Part shown: piece after piece, positions 30,881 to 40,011 of the stretch | Layout: each line of letters opens with the position of its first letter | Position numbering within the stretch: position 1 is the first letter of the stretch | Source: an uncultured Collinsella sp. | GTDB taxonomy: Bacteria; Actinomycetota; Coriobacteriia; Coriobacteriales; Coriobacteriaceae | Direction: 5' to 3' | Assembly: GCA_900544425.1 (NCBI GenBank) | Contig: UQUX01000003.1 | Coordinates: 1-41,561 of the forward strand | DNA: 41,561 nucleotides | Position numbers and translations under genes: made by a program | The notes under the pieces: model-generated | Told to the model about the DNA's origin: nothing | What the model saw: the letters and a program-made list of their open reading frames with translations, nothing else | The model's database searches: none

Positions 30881-31846
30881 CTAAAAATTCTTGTCGAGGA
30901 AGTTGTCGACCGTGTTCCAGTAGAGTTCGGGGTCGATCTGCGCGCTCTTGGCGTGGGTGGCGCCATGGACGGTGAGCTTTTGCTTGACCTTGCTGGCGCA
31001 CGCGTCGTAGTTTTGGTCGAGCATGCTGTACGGCACAAAGGTGTCTTGGTCACCGTGGATAAACAGCATGGGAACCGTCGCGCGCTTGAGCTGTTCCACG
31101 CTGCTCGCCTTATGAAAGTCGTAGCCCGCGCGCACGTTGCACACCAAGTTTGCTACATCGAGCAAGGGAAAGCTGGGCAGGCCGAACACGTCCTTGAGCT
31201 GCAGAGAAAACTCGTCCCAAACACTCGTATAACCGCAGTCCTCGATAATGCATTTCACGTTTGCAGGCAGAGATTCCCCCGCGACGTTCATGGCGGTTGC
31301 CGCACCCATCGACTCGCCAAAGACCAGGATGCGCGCCTCGGGGTCAGCCTGAACGATCCGCCCGATCCATGCAACGACATCGAGCCGCTCAGGCCAGCCC
31401 ATGCCGATATAGTCGCCGCCGGAGCGCTCGTGGGCGCGGGCGGCGGGTGCGAGTACGCTCATGCCGCGGTCGTGGAATCGCTTGACGTATCGGGCCATAC
31501 CGATGGGCTCGTTGGTATATCCATGCAGGCAGACGGCGTAGTCGTGCGTGCTCTCCGACGCAGCAAAATACCAGGCGGCAAGCTCGGTCCCGTCATCTGC
31601 GGTGAGGCTGCTGCTCTCGCGATTCTCTTTAAACCACGCCCGCGCCTCGGTTTCCTCGGCATCCGGCTGCTCACCTTCTTTGTCGTTCTTGCTATCCTGC
31701 ATCATCTTCATGGTGTATGGCGCGCGGGGATTCAGCGCGAAGTCAAACAGAAAGTTGCCGGCAAATCCGAGCAGCGCAACGACAGCCACCAGTGCAACGA
31801 TGCCGGCTATCTTGAGCTTTCGATGGGAACGTGCGTTTTGAGACAT
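30881..31846 (-). CDS. Membrane-anchored alpha/beta hydrolase
   Basis: The protein is 321 residues. A lysine/arginine-rich start and a hydrophobic helix (IAGIVALVAVVALLGFAGNF, about 13-32) anchor it with the catalytic domain outside. The hydrolase core has the oxyanion HGYTN (108-112), nucleophile elbow GESMG with S179, the acid in HGDQD and the terminal His in VHGATH. The layout resembles the YfhR/BAAT-like serine hydrolases of Firmicutes; the substrate is unknown. AGGAAAG precedes the ATG. Its promoter carries two near-identical operators, indicating repression by a dimeric regulator that is not in the window. Confidence 0.92.
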   Translation of the reverse strand: MSQNARSHRKLKIAGIVALVAVVALLGFAGNFLFDFALNPRAPYTMKMMQDSKNDKEGEQPDAEETEARAWFKENRESSSLTADDGTELAAWYFAASESTHDYAVCLHGYTNEPIGMARYVKRFHDRGMSVLAPAARAHERSGGDYIGMGWPERLDVVAWIGRIVQADPEARILVFGESMGAATAMNVAGESLPANVKCIIEDCGYTSVWDEFSLQLKDVFGLPSFPLLDVANLVCNVRAGYDFHKASSVEQLKRATVPMLFIHGDQDTFVPYSMLDQNYDACASKVKQKLTVHGATHAKSAQIDPELYWNTVDNFLDKNF

Positions 31847-31865
31847 AAGAAGCTTTCCTATAAGA

Positions 31866-31881
31866 TGTTAATACATCAACA
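31866..31881. promoter_or_regulatory. Operator-like palindrome O1 of the hydrolase gene
   Basis: TGTTAATACATCAACA is nearly palindromic and matches O2 at 12 of 16 positions. It lies just downstream of the predicted transcription start. Confidence 0.5.
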
Positions 31882-31895
31882 TTTAATGCAAGCGC

Positions 31896-31924
31896 ATTAT
31901 GGACGTTCGCCGTTGATGCGTCAA
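31896..31924 (-). promoter_or_regulatory. Promoter of the hydrolase gene
   Basis: On the minus strand: TTGACG (31924-31919), a 17-base spacer and CATAAT (31901-31896). The -35 lies inside operator O2. Confidence 0.6.
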
Positions 31925-31926
31925 CA
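31911..31926. promoter_or_regulatory. Operator-like palindrome O2 of the hydrolase gene
   Basis: CGTTGATGCGTCAACA contains GTTGA / TCAAC in inverted orientation and overlaps the -35. Centre-to-centre distance to O1 is 45 bp, about four helical turns. Confidence 0.5.
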
Positions 31927-32032
31927 GGCAAAGAATGGGTAAACAAAGGGTCACGTATGGTGCAAATTTCGCACGTACCTAGACGCTTTGATATAGTGTT
32001 GAGAACTCTTTACGTTGGAGGATGTAACCGGC

Positions 32033-32716
32033 ATGTCCGATTCGAGCGACAGTTCTAAGCCGCGACCCAAGACCGCGGCCGTTCCACACTACACGGTGGG
32101 CGAGGAGATCATGAACTCCGTCACCCATGGTGTCGGCTGCCTGCTGGGTATCGCGGGCCTGGTGCTCCTGATCGTATTCGCCGCCCTGCGCGGCGGAGGC
32201 CCGGCCCACATGGCCGCGGCGATTGTCTATGGCGTTAGCATTATCCTCGAATACCTAGCCTCCACGCTCTACCACGCGATTCAGCCCGTGCGCGCCAAGC
32301 GCGTGTTCCGCATCATCGATCACAGTTGCATCTACCTGCTCATTGCGGGCAGCTATACGCCGTTTTGCCTCATCACACTGGCAAACGACGGCGGCGCCGT
32401 GCTGTTCTTTGCCGTATGGGCCATCGCCATTATCGGCATCGCCCTCGAGTGCTTCCTACGCGAGCGTCAACCGCACTGGGTAAGCGGCCTGGTCTACCTG
32501 CTGATGGGCTGGCTCGTCGTTTTTAAGCTGCCCGAACTTGTGGCGCTGCTCAACCCCGTGGCACTTGCCCTGCTCGCCGTCGGCGGCGTGTGCTACACCG
32601 CGGGCGTGCCGTTCTATATCGCCAAAAACGTGCGCTATCTTCACAGCGTGTTTCACCTGTGGGTGCTCGCCGGCAGCATCTTCCAGTTCATGGCGGTGAT
32701 TTTCTTCGTAATCTAG
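32033..32716 (+). CDS. Hemolysin III / YqfA family membrane protein (PAQR-like)
   Basis: The 227-residue, seven-helix membrane protein has the family metal-site motifs: NSVTHGVG near the start, STLYHA, DHSCIYLLIAGSYTPF and the C-terminal HSVFHLWV. These Ser/His/Asp residues form the zinc site shared with PAQR receptors. Despite the name, the bacterial role is mostly linked to membrane lipid homeostasis rather than toxin activity. ATG 32033 follows GGAGG by 11 bases; an upstream TTG is possible but less likely. It is divergent from the hydrolase gene. Confidence 0.93.
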   Translation: MSDSSDSSKPRPKTAAVPHYTVGEEIMNSVTHGVGCLLGIAGLVLLIVFAALRGGGPAHMAAAIVYGVSIILEYLASTLYHAIQPVRAKRVFRIIDHSCIYLLIAGSYTPFCLITLANDGGAVLFFAVWAIAIIGIALECFLRERQPHWVSGLVYLLMGWLVVFKLPELVALLNPVALALLAVGGVCYTAGVPFYIAKNVRYLHSVFHLWVLAGSIFQFMAVIFFVI

Positions 32717-32826
32717 CGACCACGCCTGCGCGCCCGCGTCCTTGTTTGGGCGCCGGTGTAATTGCCGTATCCGCCGTCAACGTTTTAATCCGACGTCCCG
32801 AATCTTGGAGGTTCGAGAAACTCCCG

Positions 32827-34200
<1,374 letters not shown>

Positions 34201-34224
34201 GACAAGGAAGAGTAGGGGAGAGTT

Positions 34225-35070
34225 ATGGCAGGCCTGTTCAACATCCTTAAGGTCACCGTCAGCGAGGACAAGATCTGCGCGCACGTGCTGGTGAACCCCG
34301 GCATGCCGCTCATGACCTCGGAGGATATCGAGGCTACGGCGCGCGTGTATTACCTGGTGCCGGCGATTGCCAAGCACCTGTGCCTGGGTGATTCCGGTCG
34401 CGAGTTCCAGGACTGCATGGGCCAGACCGAGCTTTGCCATCTGCTTGAGCATGTGACGGTCGAGCTCATGAACGAGACCGGTCTTGCCGGTAGCATCTCG
34501 TGCGGCCGCACGCGCGTAAGCGAGCACGACGAGCGCGTCTTTGAGGTTAAGCTTTCGTGCCCCGACGACGCGCTGGCCATCGGTGCGCTGTCTTCGGCTA
34601 CCTTTATGATGGACTGGGCCTATCTGCACGCCGACCAGCCTGCCCCCGACGTGGAGGGCACGGTCGCGGGCCTGCGCAACCTGGTGCTGGGCATGCGCGC
34701 CGAGGCCGAGGGCAAGGATCCTCACGAGGCCGTCGCCGCTGCGAACGGCGAAGATGCTGCCGAGGACGAGGGCGCTGACGAGGGCGCTGACGAGGGCGAT
34801 GCGCCGGTCGACGCCGAGCCCGTTTCCGATGCGACCGCCGAGCCCGTTCCCACCGAGCCCCAGGGTGTCCCCAACTTTGACGACGAGCCCCAGGTGGCGA
34901 TTGATACCGAGGGCGCGGTTGCCGAGAACCACGAGGCCTCCGCTGCCGTCTTTGGCGGTGCGGCGACGGTTCCGGCAGGACCTGCGCATGAGGGCGGCCT
35001 GCCGCTCGTGGACGGCGCCGGCGAGGACCCGGGTGCCACGGTGGCCATGCCGGCTATGCCTCAGGAGTAG
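34225..35070 (+). CDS. Stand-alone protein resembling the N-terminal domain of cyanophycin synthetase, with acidic tail
   Basis: Residues 70-98, with HLLEHVTVEL (72-81) and CGRTRV (93-98), fit the pattern H-L-x-E-H-V-x-L-E-L-Q ... G-R-T-R in the N-terminal domain of cyanophycin synthetase (CphA). Further matches run through FEVKLSCPDDALAIGALSSA. There is no ATP-grasp or Mur-ligase domain: after about residue 145 the protein is an Ala/Asp/Glu/Pro-rich tail to residue 281. The family assignment rests on motif memory. GGGGAG precedes ATG 34225. It follows the CNNM gene by 24 bases and may be co-transcribed. Confidence 0.6.
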   Translation: MAGLFNILKVTVSEDKICAHVLVNPGMPLMTSEDIEATARVYYLVPAIAKHLCLGDSGREFQDCMGQTELCHLLEHVTVELMNETGLAGSISCGRTRVSEHDERVFEVKLSCPDDALAIGALSSATFMMDWAYLHADQPAPDVEGTVAGLRNLVLGMRAEAEGKDPHEAVAAANGEDAAEDEGADEGADEGDAPVDAEPVSDATAEPVPTEPQGVPNFDDEPQVAIDTEGAVAENHEASAAVFGGAATVPAGPAHEGGLPLVDGAGEDPGATVAMPAMPQE

Positions 35071-35149
35071 GCCTACGCGTTTATCACCATCACGTACCTG
35101 CGCCTTTGCCGTACGCAGATGAGCGGAGCGGCAAGTGATACGCTGCGGG

Positions 35150-35155
35150 TATAAT
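35150..35155 (+). promoter_or_regulatory. -10 element upstream of the YtxH gene
   Basis: A perfect TATAAT at 35150-35155. No good -35 is visible 16-19 bases upstream. The predicted leader is about 45 bases and contains a small GGGCAC/GTGCCC hairpin before the Shine-Dalgarno. Confidence 0.5.
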
Positions 35156-35206
35156 GGACAGCATTCAAACGGTGGGCACCGACGTGCCCGCAGGAGAGGA
35201 ATGATC

Positions 35207-35596
35207 ATGGGTAAGACTTTCAGCTTTGTCTCCGGCGCACTTTTTGGTGCCGCTGCCGGCGCTATTGTCGGCGTTGCTCTGGCCCCGCGCTCGGGCGCCG
35301 AGACCCGCGCCATGGCTGCCGATATCGCCAACGACGCCTGGGACAATATGCGCGACACCTACGAGCACAGCGCCGAGGAGGCCCGTGCTGCGGTGAATGA
35401 CTTTGGCCCGATGGTCGACGCCAAGACCGACGACCTGCGCGCCAAGGTCGACCTGGCCCGCGAGCGCATGGACCAGCTGCGCGAGCAGCTCAACGACGCC
35501 ATTTCGGGCGGCAACGTGACGCCCGCCGCCGACGTCGTGGTCGAGAACGCCGTCGAGGCTGATACCGAGGCTGCGGAGCCCTCGACCGAGGCATAA
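35207..35596 (+). CDS. YtxH-domain protein
   Basis: The small 129-residue protein has a glycine-zipper-like membrane segment (VSGALFGAAAGAIVGVALAP) followed by RSGAETR, the YtxH signature, then a charged helical region (EARAAVNDFG, ERMDQLREQLNDAI) and an acidic tail. Family members are stress-associated or general envelope proteins of unknown mechanism. AGGAGAGGA abuts ATG 35201; ATG 35207 is better spaced. Its TAA shares a base with the ATG of the PRC-barrel gene, so the two are coupled. Confidence 0.85.
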   Translation: MGKTFSFVSGALFGAAAGAIVGVALAPRSGAETRAMAADIANDAWDNMRDTYEHSAEEARAAVNDFGPMVDAKTDDLRAKVDLARERMDQLREQLNDAISGGNVTPAADVVVENAVEADTEAAEPSTEA

Positions 35597-36351
35597 TGCG
35601 CGCCGGGGATTTTGTCGGCGCCAAGATCTATCGCAAGCCTACCGAGGACAAGCGCACCAAAAAGGACGGCACGCCGCGCAGCCCTAAAAAGCTCGGAAAG
35701 ATTCACTTTCCGGTCTTTACCCCGGGCGGTACGCGCGTGGTCGGCTTTATGGTCCGCCAGTCCGATATCGCGGGCATGATCGAGCGTCCCGACCGATTCG
35801 TAGCGCTCGACGCCATTGGTGTCTACGAGGGCGCCATTGCGGTCGATGACGTCAAGGACACGTACGATGCCGCCGCCGCCAAGCGCCTCGACATCAACCT
35901 GGACGATTGCATCATCTGGGTCGGTATGGACGTGCGCACGGAATCGGGCGACGTCGTGGGCTATTGCTCGGATGTGGAGTTCAAGCCGCGTTCGGGCATC
36001 GTGCAGGCATTCTATGTGACCGCCGGTGCTGCTTCGAGTGTTTTGGTTGGTGACACGCAGGTGCCGCCGACGATGCTGCGCGGCCACGAGAACGGCGCGA
36101 TGGTCGTCTCGGACGAGGTCAAGTCGCTCGGGTATTCGGGCGGCGCCGCCGCAAAGGCTGCCGAGGCAAGCGTCGTGGTGGGCGATAAGGTCAAGAAGGG
36201 CGCCAAGGTGCTCGACGACAAGGGATCGGTTGCCGTGGACAAGGGCAGTCGCGCACTGGGCAAGCAGCTCGGCAAGACGCGCGGCATGTTCAAGGCCTTT
36301 AAGGACGAATACCAAAAGGCGAGCGGAGGCTCGTCAAAAGCTACAAAATAG
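35596..36351 (+). CDS. PRC-barrel domain protein
   Basis: The 251-residue soluble protein has two PRC-barrel-like stretches: about 35-85 (LGKIHFPVFTPGGTRVVGFM) and about 100-145 (IIWVGMDVRTESGDVVGYCS, then VEFKPRSGIV). The rest is Ala/Gly/Lys-rich, including GDKVKKGAKVLDDKGSVAVD. PRC barrels bind protein partners or RNA and are often found with envelope or storage systems; no specific role is visible. The overlap with the YtxH gene suggests a two-protein envelope unit. Confidence 0.8.
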   Translation: MRAGDFVGAKIYRKPTEDKRTKKDGTPRSPKKLGKIHFPVFTPGGTRVVGFMVRQSDIAGMIERPDRFVALDAIGVYEGAIAVDDVKDTYDAAAAKRLDINLDDCIIWVGMDVRTESGDVVGYCSDVEFKPRSGIVQAFYVTAGAASSVLVGDTQVPPTMLRGHENGAMVVSDEVKSLGYSGGAAAKAAEASVVVGDKVKKGAKVLDDKGSVAVDKGSRALGKQLGKTRGMFKAFKDEYQKASGGSSKATK

Positions 36352-36372
36352 CGACGTACCAAATGATGGGAG

Positions 36373-36402
36373 GCAAGCCGGAGACCTGTTGCTCCGGCTT
36401 GC
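36373..36402 (+). terminator. Hairpin after the PRC-barrel gene
   Basis: GCAAGCCGGAG, eight-base loop, CTCCGGCTTGC: a perfect 11-bp stem followed by TGTTTAT. A likely terminator with a weak T-run. Confidence 0.65.
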
Positions 36403-36423
36403 TGTGTTTATGGGGGAGGGCAC

Positions 36424-37830
36424 ATGCGCCAAAACGGATCCAACTTAAACGGGCGTTCGGGTGCGCGTCCGACGGCGCGCCGCGACCTGGGGCAGCTGCC
36501 CAGCGGTCAGCGCAAGCGTCACCGTAAGCCCGGCGCGATGTATCTCAACCATAGCCGCGGCTTTAGCGATCGCAGCGCTCGCATCGGCAACAGCCGCACA
36601 CCCCGTCGTTCGTCTCGCCTGCCCTATGCGCTCATCGCCGTGGGTTGCGCGCTCGTGCTGTTTATCGCTGCCGTCGTGGGCTACGTCAACCGCAGCGTGG
36701 ACGTGGAACTTAACGGCCAGAGGATCGCGGTGCGCGTGGGCTCTACGCTGCAGAATCTCATCGACGACCAGGAGTTGACTGACACCTACGACGCAGGCGA
36801 CCTGCTGGCCGTCGATGACAGCGTGCTCAAGCGCCATGGGGGCGAAAAGCTGTCGGTGAAGGTCGACGGCAAGCGCGTGAAGCAGGGCAAATGGGATAGC
36901 CGCGAACTCGAGGGCGGCGAGAAGGTGACGGTCAAGGATGGCCGTAACACCTACGAGAAGCACGAGGTTCAGGCTACGGTTATCGAGCCCAAGCTCAAGG
37001 TCGAGGGCACGGGCGCTATCGAGTATGTGCAGACGTGGGGTGTCCAGGGCCGCTCCGAGGTGTGGGTTGGTGAGCAGTCGGGCAAGACGCAAGACCGCGG
37101 CGAGGTTGTGCCCGCCACCGATTGCGTTGTTGCGTGCGCCAGCGTGGCGCCCAATGGCAACAAAAAGTACGTGGCGCTGACGTTTGACGAGGGTCCGAGC
37201 GGCGCCACCAAACAGATCTTGCAGGTGCTCAAGGAAAAGGGCGTCACCGCGACGTTCTTCCTTTCGGGCGATGCGGTCGAGGCCTCTCCTGCCACGGCCA
37301 AGGCGATTGTCGATGCCGGGTGCGAGATCGGATCCAACAGCTACAGCGACGATTCGCTCAAGGATCAGGACCGTGAGGCGGTACGCGAGCAGATCACGAA
37401 AGGCACCGATGCGATTAAGTCGGCGACCGGCGTGAAGACGATGCTACTGCGTGCTCCCTACGCTGCCTTTGACGAGCAAAACTGGATTGATGCGATGGAC
37501 CTGGTCTCCGCCGTGGTCTCGTGGAATATTGACTCGGGCGACTGGCTGCTCAACGGTGCCGACGAGCAAGTCTCGACGGTGCTCGATTCGGTGACGCCGG
37601 GCAATATCGTGCTGCTCACCGATAGAGACGAATGCGCTGAGCAGACACTCGAGGCGCTGCCGCAGATTATCGACGGCCTCATTGCCGACGGCTACAAGAT
37701 CGTGACGCTCAGCGACCTGGTCAAGACGGACACGTCGCTGAGCAAAAAGCTCACCTCGCTGACGAAGGCCACCATGCCCAAGGACGCCGTGTTCCCCCAG
37801 CTTGCCGAGGACGACGACACCACAGAGTAG
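36424..37830 (+). CDS. NodB-fold polysaccharide-deacetylase-like protein lacking metal-binding histidines
   Basis: The protein is 468 residues. A basic, Arg-rich cytoplasmic N-terminus and a membrane helix (about 68-88) place the rest outside. Residues about 90-180 look like small beta domains (VELNGQRIAVRVGSTLQNLI, DUF348-like at best). The NodB domain (about 248-425) has TFDEGPSG (253-260) for motif 1, RAPYAAF (343-349) for motif 3 and DSGDW for motif 4. The motif-2 histidines are replaced by N305 and D309 (GSNSYSDDS), and the motif-5 His by T399 (LLTD). It may bind rather than cleave glycans. The start has GGGGGAGGG upstream. Confidence 0.85.
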   Translation: MRQNGSNLNGRSGARPTARRDLGQLPSGQRKRHRKPGAMYLNHSRGFSDRSARIGNSRTPRRSSRLPYALIAVGCALVLFIAAVVGYVNRSVDVELNGQRIAVRVGSTLQNLIDDQELTDTYDAGDLLAVDDSVLKRHGGEKLSVKVDGKRVKQGKWDSRELEGGEKVTVKDGRNTYEKHEVQATVIEPKLKVEGTGAIEYVQTWGVQGRSEVWVGEQSGKTQDRGEVVPATDCVVACASVAPNGNKKYVALTFDEGPSGATKQILQVLKEKGVTATFFLSGDAVEASPATAKAIVDAGCEIGSNSYSDDSLKDQDREAVREQITKGTDAIKSATGVKTMLLRAPYAAFDEQNWIDAMDLVSAVVSWNIDSGDWLLNGADEQVSTVLDSVTPGNIVLLTDRDECAEQTLEALPQIIDGLIADGYKIVTLSDLVKTDTSLSKKLTSLTKATMPKDAVFPQLAEDDDTTE

Positions 37831-37838
37831 TTATTGGG

Positions 37839-37867
37839 TAGTCATTTAAGAACGTCCCCAATGACTA
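37839..37867. repeat. Small hairpin module of the composite repeat, solo copy
   Basis: TAGTCATT...AATGACTA with interior TAAGAACGTCCCC, identical to the last module of the block ending at 25786. It lies nine bases after the deacetylase-like gene and may serve as its 3' hairpin. Confidence 0.75.
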
Positions 37868-37954
37868 TGTCACGGATGCGTCAGTGTTTGGTATGCCTGC
37901 AATGTGCAGCGCATAAATTCGATGCCGCAGGGCGATGCTGATGCTATAGTTACT

Positions 37955-38158
37955 GCGGTTAATGAGGGTCAAGAGAAAGGTTACAGGTGAAATCCAAACC
38001 TCGACCATACAGTCGATGACCCCATGCAGGTGCTTTTTGCGCATGCACGGGGTGTAAGCGTCGAGCGGCGTGCCGCCCGCGCATGCGTATACATATCCAG
38101 AAGCCTCCGGACGCCGCACGCGTGGCCGCGTTCGGAGGAATAATGATGGGGAGCACCA
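37955..38158 (+). promoter_or_regulatory. Structured leader upstream of the MgtE-like gene
   Basis: The 328 bases between the deacetylase-like gene and the MgtE-like gene hold no gene. After TATAGT, a possible -10 near 37943, hairpins follow: TCGAC/GTCGA (38001-38016); ACCCCATGCA/TGCACGGGGT with one mismatch (38019-38053); GCGGC/GCCGC; and CCTCCGGACG/CGTTCGGAGG (38104-38138). The last stem ties up a GGAGG before the start region. I cannot match it to the M-box or mgtA leader consensus. A Mg2+-responsive leader is an inference from the downstream genes. Confidence 0.45.
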
Positions 38159-40003
38159 TTGAATTATCTGAGTGAGATGCTCAAATTGCCGGTCTTGGAC
38201 GTCGACGGCGAAAAGCTCGGCGTTGTGAACGATTTTGGTATTGCTACCGGCGAAGTTTTTCCGCACGTGACGTCGCTCGCGTTCCGCGGACCCGGCAAGA
38301 CGCCGTTTATGATCAGCTGGCGCAAATGGGTCGACCGTATCGACGAGACGGGTGTACACCTTAAGACGTCGGCCACCGAAATCCGTTTTTCGTACCTGCA
38401 GCCGACCGAACTCTTACTCGCCCGCGACGTGCTTAACAAGCAAATTGTCGACACGCAGGGCATGAAGGTCGTGCGCGTAAACGACATCAAGTTTTCCATG
38501 TCGGGCGAAAATCAGCTGCGCCTGCTGGGCGCCGAAGTGGGCGCCCGCGGTCTGCTACGCGCCATCAGCCCCGCGCTCGAGCATATCGTCGAAGGCTTTA
38601 TGAAGCACCTGGGCAAGCCGCTCAGTGAGGACATCATCGCTTGGTCCTACATGGACCTGCTCGACCGCTCGACCAAGAACATTCAACTCTCGGTGTCGCA
38701 CAAGACGCTCGGCGAGCTGCACCCTGCCGACATCGCCGACATTATCGAGCAGCTCGACCCGCGCCTGCGTGCGCAGGTGTTTGCGCAGCTCGATACTGCC
38801 CAGGCCGCCGAGGCCATCTCGGAGTTCGATGACGACGAGCTCATGACCGAGATGCTCGAGGGTCTGTCCGACACCGACGCATCGTCGATGCTAGCCATGA
38901 TGGACCCGGACGATGCAGCCGATCTGATCGACGAGCTCGATTACGAGAAGGCCGAGAAGCTCCTGCGCCTGATGGGCGTCAAGGAGGAGAAGGCGATTCG
39001 TAACCTGCTGGGGTATGAGGACAACACCGCCGGCCGCATCATGACCTCGGAGTTTGTCTCCCTGCCCGCCACGGCAACGGTCGGTGATGCCATCGAGGCG
39101 ATTCGCAAACTCGATGAGGACTTCGAGAGTGTCTATTACGTCTATACCGAGGATCCGAGCGGCATGCTCACCGGCGTGCTCTCGCTGCGCACGTTGATCG
39201 TGGCCGACCGCGATGCCACGCTGGGCCAGCTCGCCTATCGCGACCTGGTCTACGTGTCGCCCGACGAGGACCAGGAAGACGTGACGGACGAGATGACCAA
39301 GTACGACCTGGTTGCCATCCCTGTCTGCGACGAGAACCGTCATATCCTGGGCATCGTGACCTTCGACGACGCCATGGACGTTATCGCCGAGGAGCATCAG
39401 GAGGACCTGCAGATCGCCGGTGTCGGCTCGGGCGATAGCGCGTCGGACGACTCGACGAACGTGCTCAGCTGGTTCGTGCATCGTCAGTACTGGGTCGTCG
39501 TGTGGGGCATCGCCTCGTGCATTATGGCGACGGTGCTGGGGACGGCGCTGGGCTCCGCGCATCTGGTGGTGTTCCCCATGTGCGCCATGCCGCTCGTGCT
39601 GCTGGCGGCCTCGCGCATGGTGTCGTTCGTCAAGAACTACTTCCTCGAGTACGACGGTCACGACGACGAGCCCAAACCGTACCTGGGATTCTTCTTCCAG
39701 AGCACGGGCATGGGCCTGATTCTGTCACTCGTGACCTACCTGTGCGCCCAGCTGGTGCGCACCGCCGCGTTCCCCGATGCGCCCATGTTTGAGGAGCAAC
39801 TCTTTACCGGGTCCTTTAATATCGCTGCCATCATTTGCCTGGTTGGCAACATGAGCGCCGTGATTTACCTGATGGTGCTGTTCTGGCGTGACGAGCATGA
39901 CCTCAACACGTCGGGCACCGCCATGAACGTTATTGCCGTCATGATCTCGTGCGTAGCGTACTGCGCCGCTGCGGTGCTGCTCACCATGTCGGTCATTGGT
40001 TAG
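38159..40003 (+). CDS. MgtE-like protein: PRC barrel + MgtE_N + CBS pair + atypical membrane domain
   Basis: The protein is 614 residues. PRC-like region (about 1-150: LPVLDVDGEKLGVVNDFG). MgtE_N-type helical domain (about 180-290: LHPADIADIIEQL, MMDPDDAADLIDEL, ending in GYEDNTAGRIMT). CBS pair (about 295-420: LPATATVGDAIEAIR, YYVYTEDPSGMLTGVLSL, AIPVCDENRHILGIVTFDDA). About five membrane helices (445-614). The cytoplasmic part is that of the Mg2+-gated channel MgtE, but the usual membrane motif G-G-N-x-G-x-Q is not seen. The start is TTG with GGGGAG seven bases upstream. The next gene, an Nramp-related transporter, follows within ten bases. Confidence 0.85.
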   Translation: MNYLSEMLKLPVLDVDGEKLGVVNDFGIATGEVFPHVTSLAFRGPGKTPFMISWRKWVDRIDETGVHLKTSATEIRFSYLQPTELLLARDVLNKQIVDTQGMKVVRVNDIKFSMSGENQLRLLGAEVGARGLLRAISPALEHIVEGFMKHLGKPLSEDIIAWSYMDLLDRSTKNIQLSVSHKTLGELHPADIADIIEQLDPRLRAQVFAQLDTAQAAEAISEFDDDELMTEMLEGLSDTDASSMLAMMDPDDAADLIDELDYEKAEKLLRLMGVKEEKAIRNLLGYEDNTAGRIMTSEFVSLPATATVGDAIEAIRKLDEDFESVYYVYTEDPSGMLTGVLSLRTLIVADRDATLGQLAYRDLVYVSPDEDQEDVTDEMTKYDLVAIPVCDENRHILGIVTFDDAMDVIAEEHQEDLQIAGVGSGDSASDDSTNVLSWFVHRQYWVVVWGIASCIMATVLGTALGSAHLVVFPMCAMPLVLLAASRMVSFVKNYFLEYDGHDDEPKPYLGFFFQSTGMGLILSLVTYLCAQLVRTAAFPDAPMFEEQLFTGSFNIAAIICLVGNMSAVIYLMVLFWRDEHDLNTSGTAMNVIAVMISCVAYCAAAVLLTMSVIG

Positions 40004-40011
40004 GTGGTCGC

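Noticed and set aside
32590..32826. N-terminal extension of the CNNM/CorC-like gene
   Set aside because: The frame is open back into the hemolysin-III gene, but the added residues are non-conserved shadow and the membrane domain begins at ATG 32827.
37955..38158. M-box (ykoK) riboswitch call for the MgtE-like leader
   Set aside because: The conserved M-box core could not be found; only a generic structured leader is supported.
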